64,000 bases of DNA from Epiperipatus broadwayi. Taxonomy: Eukaryota; Onychophora; Udeonychophora; Euonychophora; Peripatidae. The DNA lies in contig JAQFVV010000186.1 in the NCBI GenBank assembly GCA_028023455.1, positions 1,302,001 through 1,366,000 of the forward strand, in the 5' to 3' direction. The notes below the pieces were generated by a model. It had not been told where the DNA came from and did no database searches. It saw only the letters and a program-made list of their open reading frames with translations. Of this stretch, positions 37,990 through 50,029 are shown piece by piece (the first letter of the stretch is position 1; each line of letters opens with the position of its first letter). The translations under genes and the position numbers were made by a program.

Positions 37990-39530
37990 TGATTTTACTT
38001 TGGTAGAGAGTGACATATCTGGATAAGATTTATAGTTTGCAAAGACTATATTATAATCAAAATTCATAATATCAACAATTTCAAACTGTTCACCAGGAAA
38101 CCTTGTTTTAACAATATATATTATGATCAAAGAACAATGTACAGAAAGTCTCTTCCTTTTTCATCTTTGAACTACTATTAAAATGATATCCTTCATTGAC
38201 AATGTCCTATAATCTTCAGAGACCTTCAGAATATTCCTGTTCTTCATAATTTAACAAATTCCAAATGCTAATAGGATTTACAATACATGTTTATAAATTA
38301 TCCATTTGGCACTTATCTACAGTTTGTAATCTACTATTACTATTCTCAAGAACTTATTCTTTTTTGGAATTCAAATCAATTTATCCAGATATAGTTGAGT
38401 CTCAACTTGAACCAACTCATCAATGCAAAAATAAAAGCTTCTGATCAAAATTGTTTTATTTATAGTGAAAGTTTTTTGTTTAATATACATTTGCTTAATA
38501 TAATCATGAATGCATCTTTTCATGATGAGATATCTAATCATATATGAGAATCATTACAATATATATCAATTACACCTGACATTTTCTGTCTTTAAAGAGG
38601 GTTTTAACCTAATATGTTTAATCACTTGACTCCTATGCTAGGGCTAAAACATACACTGTGAGCTTAAAACAAATCTAAAAGGCATTCCCTTATCTAAGCC
38701 ATTACTAGCTTCACTTCCTTATGAAGATCATTGCTGTTTTACTGATGCTATGAATTATGCAAATCTGTTAGACCATTCTCATTTTAGAGATTAAAAATTA
38801 TATAATTTTAGACATTTACAGTCAACCTTGCCAATTATCAGATTCCAAATTCTGAATATTCCTTAATCAAAGACATAATTTTTTGTTAAAACTTATTACT
38901 AGGTCCAATTCCTATCAAAACTTTACATATTAATTGATTTAAGTTGAATCTTAATGCTTCAGGTATCTTCTGCAATAATCATTCAGAAGATATGATATAC
39001 ATCTTTCAAACTGATTCATAGTTTTTATCATTATGCCTTTTTGTATTTCACAAGGGTATACTTAATCATAAACAATTGCTTAAGAAAAGTTTTCAAGTAT
39101 TTCATCACTATAATTCCACTGTAACTATTTATATTCTTAGAACTATGATGCTTGTGCTCTGCCCTATCATTTTGGACACCAAAAAGTAGTCTTAAAATAA
39201 TATGTGATATAATATATACTTATATGCTCTCAAATTTTTACCTAAAAGTATGATGACTAAAGTTTGGCAGAATAATATTTTTTGAGTTGTACATTACCTT
39301 ATATTTACAAGATTATTAGGAGGTAGAGAAAGTTTATTCTTTAGTGTGGTTCTGTATGAAACATATTAGTTACACATTTACCTATACATTTATCTACATA
39401 AAATTGAATTACTTTTTATCTGTCTTTAAACACTAGTTGTATTGCTTATGTTTTTATAAGTTGTGTATCATATTATATGTAAATGATTTTTTCTTTGTAC
39501 ATGTGTTAATACTTTTTAAAATTGTACTAT
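37990..39530 (+). mobile_element. Possible decayed LINE, RNase H-like and knuckle end
   Basis: Near 38920-39000 plus frames give KLNLNASGICNNHSEDMIHI followed by FQT, resembling the C-x-C...E-x-x-x-H knuckle after the RNase H in arthropod I/Jockey-type LINEs. FIYSESFLFN near 38459 could be a decayed RNase H start (Y-x-D-x-S). The rest is too broken to place. Confidence 0.35.
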
Positions 39531-39576
39531 TAATAAAGTTTATTTTATATATTAAAAAGTGATTATGAATACTTAC

Positions 39577-39775
39577 CACCACCATTATTATAGCACAAAT
39601 AAGGAAACCTCCAAACATTTCCTAATCCTACTGAATATCCCAATAATGAGAGTAAAAAATCAAATCTGCCAGTCCAATTCCCCCGCTCTGGCTCAGAATC
39701 TCCATCATTTTGTCCAAGCGGCGCAAGAGGAATAACACTACCAGATCGACTAATCTCATCTTCTCCAGGTTCATT
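39577..39775 (-). CDS. SLC6 transporter, exon A (N-tail and TM1)
   Basis: The 199-base exon has a strong acceptor (T-rich run then TTTTCAG) and donor GTAAGT on the minus strand. It starts in phase 0 and ends phase 1. 66 residues: an acidic tail ([12 protein letters not shown]), [20 protein letters not shown], then [28 protein letters not shown] and WRFPY are the TM1 signature of SLC6 proteins. The Asn of GLGN is the conserved sodium-site residue and the adjacent glycines line the substrate site. PYLCY-x-NGG resembles glycine transporters. No start codon lies in the exon, so the true N-terminus is further right and was not located. Confidence 0.92.
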
Positions 39776-39900
39776 CTGAAAATAATAAAAAAAAACAACA
39801 ATTATTTTAACGTTTTTATATCACTTTAAATAATTTCAAATGATAACAATTATCATAAACTACTACATTTGTCATTAATTCTATTACTTTTCTATTATTT

Positions 39901-40010
39901 TGGCATGGTGGCTCAGTTGGTTAGAGCATTACCTTAAAATTCAATACTCACTAATCTAAGGGTCCAGGTTCAAATACCATGCTAGTACTGTCATTGGTCA
40001 GGTCAGCAAT
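39901..40010 (+). repeat. tRNA-derived SINE head
   Basis: A perfect A box TGGCTCAGTTGG lies at 39909-39920 and a B box-like GGTTCAAATACC at 39967-39978. An acceptor-like pair GCATGGT/ACCATGC and a D-stem GCTC/GAGC are present, but there is no T-stem and the anticodon loop is enlarged, so it is not a working tRNA. A tRNA-unrelated tail follows. It sits in the SLC6 intron upstream of exon A. Confidence 0.6.
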
Positions 40011-41140
40011 ATTTGAAGAAAAGGGAAGAATAGTACCTCTTAAAACACTGTACATATACTAACCTGTTTGATGTGCTATTACTAACAGTTGAATGTATTT
40101 GAAATATTTAAATGAAGTTAAATTTTTCTAAAAACATTCAATACTCATATTAGATGATGGAAATAGTCCAACAACTAAAAAATCATAAACATTCAGGAAA
40201 ATACTATTACTTTTTAACTTCTGTTATCTATATTATATTAGAGTTAAATTCCTAGCATAAAATGTGTGTAGTAATACGTTTCCTACGAGAATTGTGTTTA
40301 TGATTGGTGATAGATAAAGGCACCGAATCAGTTTTATAGTAATGTTTGCTCTGTTAAAAAAAAATTTAAGTGGAAATTTTTTGTAATTGGTAGAGTTTTA
40401 ACAGTAATAGTGGACCTATCCAATATTTTTAAAAGTTAGTAGTCTTTAGAATAGTGCTTTAAAATGGAGATTACATTGCTATGGCTGCCGCTAATTTTAT
40501 TTTTAATATTTGCTCTTGTTCATTAATAGTTTATTTTTATCTTTGGGTTTGGTGTCTTTTATATGGTGAAGCTTTCCAAGCAGAAAACAAGAAATATAAA
40601 ATTATGTCTATGCTACCAAAAAAATAATTGAAAGTCTTTTCACTGATAGAAGCCAAGATTTTGCTCCAAATGTTTTTTGACTAAAAAGAAATACATTTTG
40701 ATAAAAGTAATTAGCTTATTTTATTTTTTCAGTTGCCATTTGTTTATTCGTAAATAATACCTGGGGAGGAGTATGAGGAAAATTTTATCTGTAAGTCATG
40801 TTTGAGACAATAGACAAAACTATTTAAATAACTTCTAAAATTAATGATTGATACCAAGTTAAACTATATTGATTTGTTATATGCTTTTATTTAATTTACT
40901 CATTTTTTGTCAGTCTGAATCAAATTTTGTATCTCAATTTTTATCCACTTCCAAATTTCCATAATGAATTACCATTTAGCATACATTTGCATTCTCAATG
41001 CCAGTCCATTATTTAAAGTTCGCAAACAATTTTAGAAAACAATTAAATTTTTAATTTTATATATAAATAAGGGCACTTTAAAACTGAATGATTCATTGAA
41101 AACTGATTTCAATAATCCAATGTTGTATATATAAAAGTAT
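40011..41140. other. AT-rich stretch without recognised gene
   Basis: Read as intron of the SLC6 gene if its first exon lies further right. No exon was recognised. Confidence 0.4.
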
Positions 41141-41142
41141 AC

Positions 41143-44100
41143 AATCATCATCATTGTCAACTATTATCAAACCACTGCAGGATGAAGGTCTTTCCAAGAT
41201 CAATCCATCTTCTTTGATCTCTAGCCTCTCTTCTCCAAATCACCCCTGCACACTTTCTTATTTTATCCATCTATCTCACATGTGCTATCTTTCTGGGTCT
41301 TTTACAATTCTTTTGAATCATTTCTGCTAGCAATATGCCCAGTCCAACTTCACTTCAGTCTTTTAATTTTTTCGATGAGGTCAGTAACACCTGTTTGTTT
41401 TCTTACCCATACATTGTATTTTTGATCTCTTTTTGATACTCCTAACATACATCTCTTTATACTTTTTTGAGTGGTCTGAAGTCTCTGAATTGCTCTTCTA
41501 TCAATTGTCCAAGTCTTAGATTCATAAGTAAAAACTGGTAAAACATTTATTAAAAACCTTCCTTTTCAAACACATAGGTATATTTCCTTTTAGTATTAAG
41601 TTATTTCTATCAAAAACACTCCAACCAAGTTTAATTCTATGATTAATGTCATCCATTATATTTCCATCTGTGGTAATAATCTGACCAAGATATTTGTTGT
41701 TGTTAACTTTTTCTAACTCATCATAATCAATCTTTACTTTCATCTTTTGAAAAAAATTCATTGAACATTACTTTAGTCTTTTTAATATTTACCTTTAGTC
41801 CTACTTTTTTAGTTTCATCTGATAATTCCTGAAACAGTTCCTGTAACTCTAAAGCAACTACATCATCTGCAAAATCTAAATGACTTAAAAAATCTCTATT
41901 TACTTTTATCTTTAGTTTTTCATTTCAATTCACAAAATACTTCTTGCAGCACTGCTGTAAAAAGATTTGGAGATATTGAGTCATCTTGTCTTACACCCTT
42001 CTCAATGTTAATCTTCCTAGTATCATTATGTAATCTAATTGTTGCTGTTGCATTTTTATAAATATTCTTCAGAATATGATAATATCCTAGTCTATATCTT
42101 GATGATCCAATGTTTAATCACTGAAGAAATGTTTATAGAATCGAATGCCTTTTCATAATCTACAAATCCAAAGCATAATGGCAACTCATATTCATAAGTA
42201 CTTTATATAACTTTTCTCAATACTTGAATATGATCTACTGTATGAAAACCACTTTTAAATACAACTTATTCTCTTGGTTGGTTGAAATCCAATGTTCTCT
42301 GTAGACAAATTGTAATTATCTTGGTAAATATTTTGTATAAAACTCATAAAAGATTGATAGGTCTGCAATTTTCTAATATCTTCTTTGCTTCCAATCATTT
42401 GGTACATCTTTATCATTTAGACATTTGGTATAATAACTTTGCCAAAAAATTTTCTATTTTTTTACCTGCTTCTTTTAATATATCGATTATAATTTGATTA
42501 TTACCTGGAGCTTTTCCTTTCTTCATAGATTTAATTCGATGTCTCACTTTTTAATTTAAAATTCTAGGCAATTCAGAAGATGTAAAAGATGTAGGAAGTA
42601 CTTGTTCTTTATTACTACATAATTCTTGATAGAACTCTTCTACCCATTTCATGATGTCATCTCTCTTTTTAGTAATAGTTCCATGTTTTTTCTTATTGCA
42701 GATATAGTTTTCTACCAATACCAAAATATTGTTTTACACTCTTGAGACTTTTATTCTCTTCTAAGCCTTCCTTGTTAGATCACAATTATATTTTCTTATA
42801 TCATTATCAATTCTTTTTCTACCATTTTACAAAATTTAGAGATATTGAATATTTTTTAATGCATCGTTTTTATACATCTGCATATTTCTTCTTTTCTTCA
42901 TTAATTCTCTAGTCTCAGTAAAAATTTTATTGGTGAATTGCAACTTTCTTCTACCATCTATCTTTGTTGCAGTTTTTAAAAGTGTATCAGTTATTTTCTT
43001 ATTAATTTCATTCAAATCTGAATCATGTTCAAAATCTACTAAGGCCTGAAACCGATTTGCATGTTCTAATTTAAATTCACTAAAAGATTAAGAATATCAA
43101 CTGTAAATATTGTTTTTCTTAATAATTTTTGTCTCTCTAGTTTCACATTAACACATATCTTACATTTTACTAATCGATGATCACTTCCTGTGTTGAATTT
43201 ATTAAGATATCACAATCTTGAAATATATATTTTCTGTTAGTCAAAATATAATCCAATTCTGCTGTACCTTCAATTGGATATTTCCACATTCATTTTCTTT
43301 TAGCATTTTTCTCAAAAACAAGAATTCATAATATAAAGGTTTTTTTTTTTCTGCAAACTCCACAAGTCTATGTCATCTCTCATTTTTATTATGATAACCA
43401 AAATTATTTACAACACTATCATCTTTTATTTATTTACCAATTCTAGCATTAAAAACTCCCATAACAATTATAAAATGTTGTTTAATCTGATCAAAGCCTT
43501 TTGTGCATCCATATAAAAAATCTTCTACTACTTCCATCATCATGAGAATTTGTTGGGACATAAACTTAAATTACCTGTATTTGCCATCTGCTATTAAGTT
43601 GAATAACTAATCTTGCTACTCTGTATAATACACCTCAATGTCCACAATGTTGTTCTTCAGCTTTTTATTTATAATGAATCCTACTCCACTTATATTTCCA
43701 ATATTTATGCCTTTGTTATAGAGTACATGCCCACTTTTAAAATCAATTGTCTTTTTATCTTTTCGTCTAACATAAAGTCCAATAATATCCCATTTAATAT
43801 AAAACAGTTTTTTTCCAATTCTTGCTATTTTCCTTCACTTGAAAGCGATCTGCAGTTATATGTACTTAAATAAAAAGTCATCATCAAATGGAAGCCTGGC
43901 TCCACAATCAGGGGATTCTTAGCACACTTCACCTTTGGCTACCAATGATCACCTTTGTTGGTGACTTTACAGCTTCCTTGGAATAAGAGCCATGATTTAT
44001 TTATGTCTGTCATGATTATATATATATTGGAAAATATTTATCATTTACACAAACATTCATTCTGCCTTATCAGGCAACTGAGAAAAAATGCTATGGTGTT

Positions 44101-44232
44101 TCTTGATTTTAAACTCAGAGGTAAAAAGCTAATAAACTCACCATTCTGGCTAATGCATGTTGGTGAGCAGCCATCCATGTTCGTAATACTATATGAATAA
44201 TCACATAGTAATAACAGCTGCAACAACAAGAA
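41143..44232 (-). mobile_element. Near-full-length RTE-clade LINE on the minus strand, inactivated
   Basis: It runs from the 5' end near 44232 to a GATGATGAT-type tail near 41146. It matches the plus copy at 11587-14745 in both the 5' untranslated part (TTACTATGTGATTATTCATA near 44215) and the coding part. Minus-strand blocks in order: AP-endonuclease (about 43870-43160, ending near a G-S-D-H-R codon run at 43185), linker (43140-42550), RT with YEKAFDS near 42150 and a Q-D-S-I-S-P-like block near 41975, and the DYDELEKVNNNKYLGQI and VFNKC frame at 41761-41522. Frameshifts and stops throughout. Confidence 0.85.
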
Positions 44233-44368
44233 TGTATGAAGTGAACATTAGGAATTTGCCCTGCTCAGTTAATTTAAGGCCTCCAAGAGGAATCAAATAG
44301 TCTTTTTTCAGTTAATAGCAAACTCTTTTCTGTGGCCAAAAAAAAGTAAACAATACAAATATATATAT

Positions 44369-46544
44369 TGTAACGGGCACATACGCTGTTACATTATTTG
44401 TTTTATTATTAAACATGAAAAAATAAAAGTTCGCAAATAAAAACTTTTTTAAGAATTAAAAATTGAAAATTAAAAAATCATCTAAACTCTAATATATATA
44501 AAATCGCACAGAAGAGAAATTAAAAAAAGAAACTTTATTAAAAAAAAAGAAAAAAAAGTTTTAAAACTAAATTTTCAAGAAAAAGACTTAAAAGATTTAG
44601 AGATAAAAAAAATTAATTAATGTTATTGAAAAATGGAAATGATTATTTTAATTAGTCCAAGTGAACTAGCCCTTGGGCATTTAAAGGTATAAGCAATGGT
44701 CAGATTGGAAAACAATAAAAACTAATAGCAAATAAAAAGAAATCCCTTAGGAATCGAACCTCAACAAAAAAGTCTTCATCATCATGATGTAATGTTGAGT
44801 TAATCCACAAAATTAATATAAAAGGAAAGGTTTGGAAATAAAAAATAATTATTATTAAGAGAGGACAGATATGTGTTAAATTGGAGAGGGTTGGAGGAGA
44901 AGGGATTGAAAGATGCACTTTCAATTCCTTCAGTTGTTCAAAAAAATGAAACATCGTTTTCCGATATTGCGGACTACAGGACATCAAGGCCCAGAAGAAT
45001 ACCATCAACCATAAAGAACCAATGGTTAACTGCACACTGATCTCCTTATGACTTCATGGGAATTAACACCTTCCATTACAAGAAATCAGAGACTACGGAC
45101 ATTTTTCAAAACAGTAAGAAATATATAATTAATGAACATTTCTAAACAAAAAGAACTCTAAATGCTAAACTTTTCAATATTTTAAATAGAAGAATTTCCT
45201 ATCTGACTAAATTAGTTATAATTTTATTTGATGTATTTCTTTTGTAAAATCATTTCCACTTATTTTTTTTTTTTTTTGTTCTTTAAGTTTTTATTATGAT
45301 TTCTGTTTTTTTGTTAAACTAAATTATATAAATGTTAAATTTAAGTCGGGTGTGAATGGCTATATAGATTTGTGAAGTTTTATTAGGGGAGGGTAATCTT
45401 AGGTTATTCATTTCATAGTTGAATTAAGTCAATGGATTGGATATATTAGTGTAATTAGTAGATGTAGTATGAGATTCACTACAGGCAGAATCACTAGTAT
45501 ATGTTGCACACCCTCTTTTGCCTATGGAATGGGATCGTAAGTTGGCAAAAAGGGCCGCATTCTCTTCCTATGGAGTTTTTTTTTATTGCTCTTCTCATTA
45601 GATTGATGTAGTATTCCTATCTGGACGAGAGTCAATTTCTTCTCTTAACCTATATTTGTGCTGTTGTATTTGTATTACATTGAATACATCGATATATCAG
45701 ATGGGATTGATGTTGGTTTAACTGCAAACTTTTGGCCTAAGGTTAAATAAGGGATAAAATATTTTCTTTTCAAATGCAATCTATGTAGTCTATTCATAGT
45801 CGACACTCTAAATGCATTAAATTTAAGTTGGGTACAGATGCTTGCATAGATTCGTTATCGGTTAATTATGTTTTTGGTTTTCATATTTGATCAAAATATA
45901 TAGACATTTGGTAAATAATGATACCTTATTGTGAGTATCTAAAATGTATTTATTCAGATGTTTTTTAAGTTATTGGTGTCAATGTGGCATCTTATGATGA
46001 ATGCCATTGGGTTTCTTATAAATTTCCCTCTGCAATTCCATCAATGACTATATTTTGATCATTTATGTTTATTTTGAAATGTTTTTAACTGTGTAATCTA
46101 TGCAACCGATCTATACTTAACATTATAAAACAAACTTTTATAAATCCATCTGTGCGAACTTATAAAAATTAAAATATAAATTAAAATCTAAGATCAAAGT
46201 TAAAAATGTAAATTAAATTTTAAAATGTAAAACTGATACTAAAATAATTTTAAATCTTATATATGTTTAAATAAATGTTTGTGTGTTATTTCTGGCAGTG
46301 GTTTCCTTTATTTTGAAAATGTTTTTAGATAAGAATTGTTTTATTATCTCTGCTGTTCCACTGAGCTGGTGACATTGGGCTAACAGTCGGAATTCAAAAT
46401 ATTATAAAATAAAAAAAATTTTTTTTTTTTTAAACTTATGTATCTGCCTACTTTATAAATTTTCTAGGTTTAAATGCATAATGGTGCCCTGTAGTGTAGA
46501 TACGTTAAGTCTCTTATTCTCCCCAATCATTATAATATATATAT
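44369..46544 (+). repeat. Unclassified ~2.2 kb interspersed repeat, copy 1
   Basis: It starts TGTAACGGGCAC, with TGTAAC mirrored by GTTACA 19 bases on, and ends near a TATA run after TGGTGCCCTGTAGTG. Both ends abut TA-rich sequence. It shares order and sequence over its length with 60454-62317. A TATA-like ATATAAAAGG lies near 44817. The TGTAAC start and length could suit a solo LTR, but no matching CA end or coding region is seen. Orientation is by convention. Confidence 0.7.
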
Positions 46545-47214
46545 AAGAAAAAAGTTAAAAAATTGATTTATTCACATAAATGGGTAAAAAAGTAAAAAAA
46601 AAAAAATTTCTTCAGTTTTTACAAATAAAAACATGGGACACTCATATTTAGAACTAAATTTCCAAAGAATCATTTAAATAAACACACAACTAATGCTACT
46701 TTCTGTCTATCAGTGAGTGGCATTAATACAACAAAGTAGGTGTTATTTGTACGTTTCTTTAAATGATTTTATGAGAATCTAGTTTGTACAAAGTTTATTC
46801 ATGAATTTGTTAAAATTGTTAAAATCTAATTTCTATTTATGTAAAAAATAACTAAAAATATTTGTAACATCTTTGTAAAAATTAGAAAAACTTCTTTCTT
46901 TATTTTTTAGTGCAATTATGCTAGTGAAAGTGCTTTTTAAATTTAAAAAAAAAATATTTATGTTGAAATTACTTCAACATCAATTTTGACTCTCTAATAT
47001 CAATATTTTGATCACTTCAACACTGACCATTAATTTTACAGTTTTACTGCCTTTTTTTAAATTTAATGAAGAATGTTTTTTTGATGATAACAAGAACAAT
47101 GAAAAAAAAGGTAATTTATATAACAAACTAAGCTATAAGCATTGTGAGAGTTTATCAGTCTTAGGTATTGCTTTTTTATAGTGTTTGTTCCATTGATTGA
47201 AGTGCCTCTATTTC
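46545..47214. other. AT-rich stretch without recognised gene
   Basis: No supported feature was found. Confidence 0.45.
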
Positions 47215-47645
47215 ACATTAAGGAATAAGCCTTCACAATCATTGGATACAGGAAAATTGTGCATAAAATTGTTATCTAGTACCCACTCATCCAAAATAAC
47301 CAACTAGTTTTTAGCTTGTCTATTTCATCAGTGAAGAGCCTTGGAATTGAGAGCACTGCGTCTAGATCTTAGAACTTAATGCAACCTTCCAACAGCCACA
47401 TTTTACCTATTTGGTTATAAACCTAGGAACCCAAGATGAAAACATCATAATGTTTCCAACCCAAACTCTGAAACTGGAAACTAATCTGGAAATGTCACAT
47501 GAGTAGGTACTAGATAGGGATTTTATGCACAAACCTTCTTGCATCCATTGATTATGAAGGTTTGCAGTTAAAGGCAATACTTTATGGAAAGTTTGGTACT
47601 GTGTAAGCATGTAAAATGGTGATCATGTGATGTTTTGATGGTTAA
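47215..47645. mobile_element. Hammerhead-bearing repeat, decayed inverted copy
   Basis: A minus-sense arm (47215-47400) and a plus-sense arm (about 47440-47645) are joined head-to-head. The minus arm keeps CUGAUGA, but GAAA has become AAAA and the cut-site C is T. In the plus arm the CUGAUGA is lost while GAAACTAATCTGG remains. The outer end GGTGATCATGTGATGTTTTG matches the unit at 54.7 kb. Confidence 0.55.
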
Positions 47646-47964
47646 AAATTAAAATAATAAGTGTAATATAAGTAAACACACCAAATTACTTTCTAAATAT
47701 GAATTACTTTCAAAATTTGAATTTTATTAAAGCAATGTATCTATTCATCTATATATTATAATTACTTTTCTTTCTTTTCTGAGTAACCGAGTGAGTCAAT
47801 TTTTTATAATTATGTTTTCTATTACTAATTTTAGGGTATTTCACATAAAAATTGCAATAATCAAATAAATACAACATCTATGCATAGCACAATCATACCC
47901 CAAACATCTTTTCATAATACAATTTAAATATCACTGATAAAAGAAAACTTTCAATAATTTTTAA

Positions 47965-48065
47965 TTTCTCACGATCACCATTCTTTATACTTACATAAGC
48001 TGTTTATACAGAGGCAAAATTCACCATACAGTAACATCACTTAGTGCAAGATAGAGTAATTAATT
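47965..48065. repeat. Partial end of the hammerhead-bearing repeat
   Basis: TCACGATCACCATTCTTTA, then GCAAAATTCACCATACAGTA and AGTGCAAGATAGAGTAAT match the outer arm of the units at 8.2 and 54.3 kb in minus sense. The core is absent. Confidence 0.45.
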
Positions 48066-48109
48066 TGTTTGTCTGATTTAAAATATAAACCAATATGCTT
48101 GTAAATATC

Positions 48110-49770
48110 TTGTTAGTTTTTTAAATAGAAGAGTGGATATAGATGTTAAGATTAAGCACAGACTACAATGTGCTGATGCTTTTAATGAGTTAAAAGGTAC
48201 ATATTTCATCACAATAAAAATTATAGCTGTATATATTTTACTTAATTTATTAAAAGTCAGACATAGACCTTATATCAATACAACTTAAAAATCTTATAAT
48301 AATTTACTATAAAGATATTCCATCAAATTTTAAAAGTACGATGGCAAGATTGTATGACATGTTTTTCAGCTTAATGCATGTGATACTCTATAATCCATTA
48401 TTATAAATCACATTTTTTATTGCTCTGTGTGGTAGAGAGATTAAACTATGGAGTATAAAGGTTTCAAGTTTAATCCAGTACTAAAACTTCCAGAGTCCAA
48501 AGTTTTTATGAAACTTCCAAACAATGAAGTCATTCAATTTTTTTTACATTATTTTTAGAGTAGACATCTGAAATGAAGCAACATCTAAAGTTTTTAATGC
48601 AATGTTTTATGGAAAGTATGGGAATAGTTTTTATGGGGGAAAGTAGACCATGCTTGTATGATATCACAATCCTATTGAATCTAGCAATGACACTCTTTTA
48701 TAGGCTAATAATGATATTTTGAATAGGAGAGTGATATGTTCATTTTATCTACTAACTTATATTGAGATAAATATATCTAGCATAGTGAAGTCAAAACAGC
48801 TCTTTGTAATCTTAAGATTTCAGTTACTAATGGAATACCTGGAGAAGTTATAAAATGTGGTAGTGATAAGTTAGCTTCAAAATTATTGAAATTTTTTTTT
48901 GGAATATGTGGTTCTATAAAATGATTTCATTCAACCTTAACAATGCTTTTAGCATTCCAAGTTTTAAAAACAAAAGAATAGACAATATTGTAGGAATTCT
49001 CATAAAATATGATTATTATCCACTACAGAAAAGCTATTTTCCAGGATTTTGTTGAATAGATTACCTCCAATCACAAGTAAATGTTTACCAGAGGTTCATT
49101 GTGATTTTAGAGAATTAAGATACACCATAGATATGGTTTTTGTTGCCATCAAAATGCAATTAAAATGTCATAACCAAAAGACTAATTTATATATTGTTTT
49201 TATTGTTTTTATCAGATGCATTGGATTCAGTTAGTAGGTAAGGTTTATGACATTGTTTAAAGTTAGTTGGTTATCCATCAAATTTTTTTGATATTATATA
49301 GCATCTACACTTGCACAATTTTAAAAATGCAATGGCAAGATTGTAGCACCAATCACTATATCCTTCACCATGCAGAAGGTGATACTATTGAGTACACTAT
49401 TGTAAAATCACATCTTCATTAGATTGGACATGTAAAACAAATGAACAATGGAAGATTTAATAAAAGAGTGTTTTATGGTGAACTTGAACATGGGTTTCAT
49501 AGGAGAGATAGACTCATCTACATTATAAGGATTATCTCAAAGAGATTCCAAAGAAGTGAAATGCCAATTTTTTTTCCTTTGGAAAGATATGAGAGACTGG
49601 AATACATTGAAGAATTACAATTAGACTTGGTGTTGAAGAATTTCAGAAAGAAATGTTTTCTACTGAAGAAATTGAAAAATAACATAAAACATCAAGAGAA
49701 CAGAAATATAGATCACCATATTCCATATGCAACAAGTATTTGTTGTTGACAGATTAGTTAGCATAGTCAT
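48110..49770 (+). mobile_element. Decayed LINE of the second family, rearranged
   Basis: GIPGEVIKCGSDKLASKLLK near 48830 and a BOX-like VPSF/KN region near 48950 match the RT N-terminus at 35.0 and 55.4 kb. A frame at 49441-49749 gives RFNKRVFYGELEHGF then YIIRIISKRFQR, the conserved C-terminal end of this family (R-L-P-K-x-x-x-Y-G-E-L). 48125-48190 (DIDVKIKHRLQCADAFNELK) belongs to the later RT part and sits before the RT start, and the RT middle is missing after about 49345, so the copy is rearranged. Another likely tRNA-derived piece lies at 48421-48480. Confidence 0.6.
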
Positions 49771-50029
49771 CTCAAAAAACATTTCTAAAGGAGTTTTTGG
49801 TATTGTTTTTTTCTCTTTCTTGCTTTTTTTTTCAGATTTAGAATTTGTGATACTCATTTCCAAGCAGCTGTTTTTATTATTATTAATATTTTAATAACAA
49901 AAAATAAACCTAAAATAATACACATGATTTTTTGTATATTTGAGATTTTATTTATTAATTAGATTTTTTTTAAAATTCTTATAGTGAAAATAATGTTTTT
50001 AAATGTATAATTTTCTTAAAAAACTATCA

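Larger units (their letters stand above)
26030..39576 (-). other. 13.5 kb SLC6 intron filled with retroelements
   Basis: The bases between the donor after exon A (GTAAGT at 39576-39571) and the acceptor before exon B form one phase 1 intron, unless a small exon was missed; the protein reads through the junction (NNGG to GAFLIP) with nothing missing. It carries RTE fragments at 26.3, 28.8 and 33.2 kb, a LINE at 33.7-36.3 kb, a likely LINE at 38-39.5 kb and a hammerhead-type repeat at 33.9 kb. Confidence 0.75.

Noticed and set aside
39901-39985. Possible functional tRNA gene
   Set aside because: A and B boxes are good, but the T-stem is missing and the anticodon loop is too large; a SINE head explains it better.
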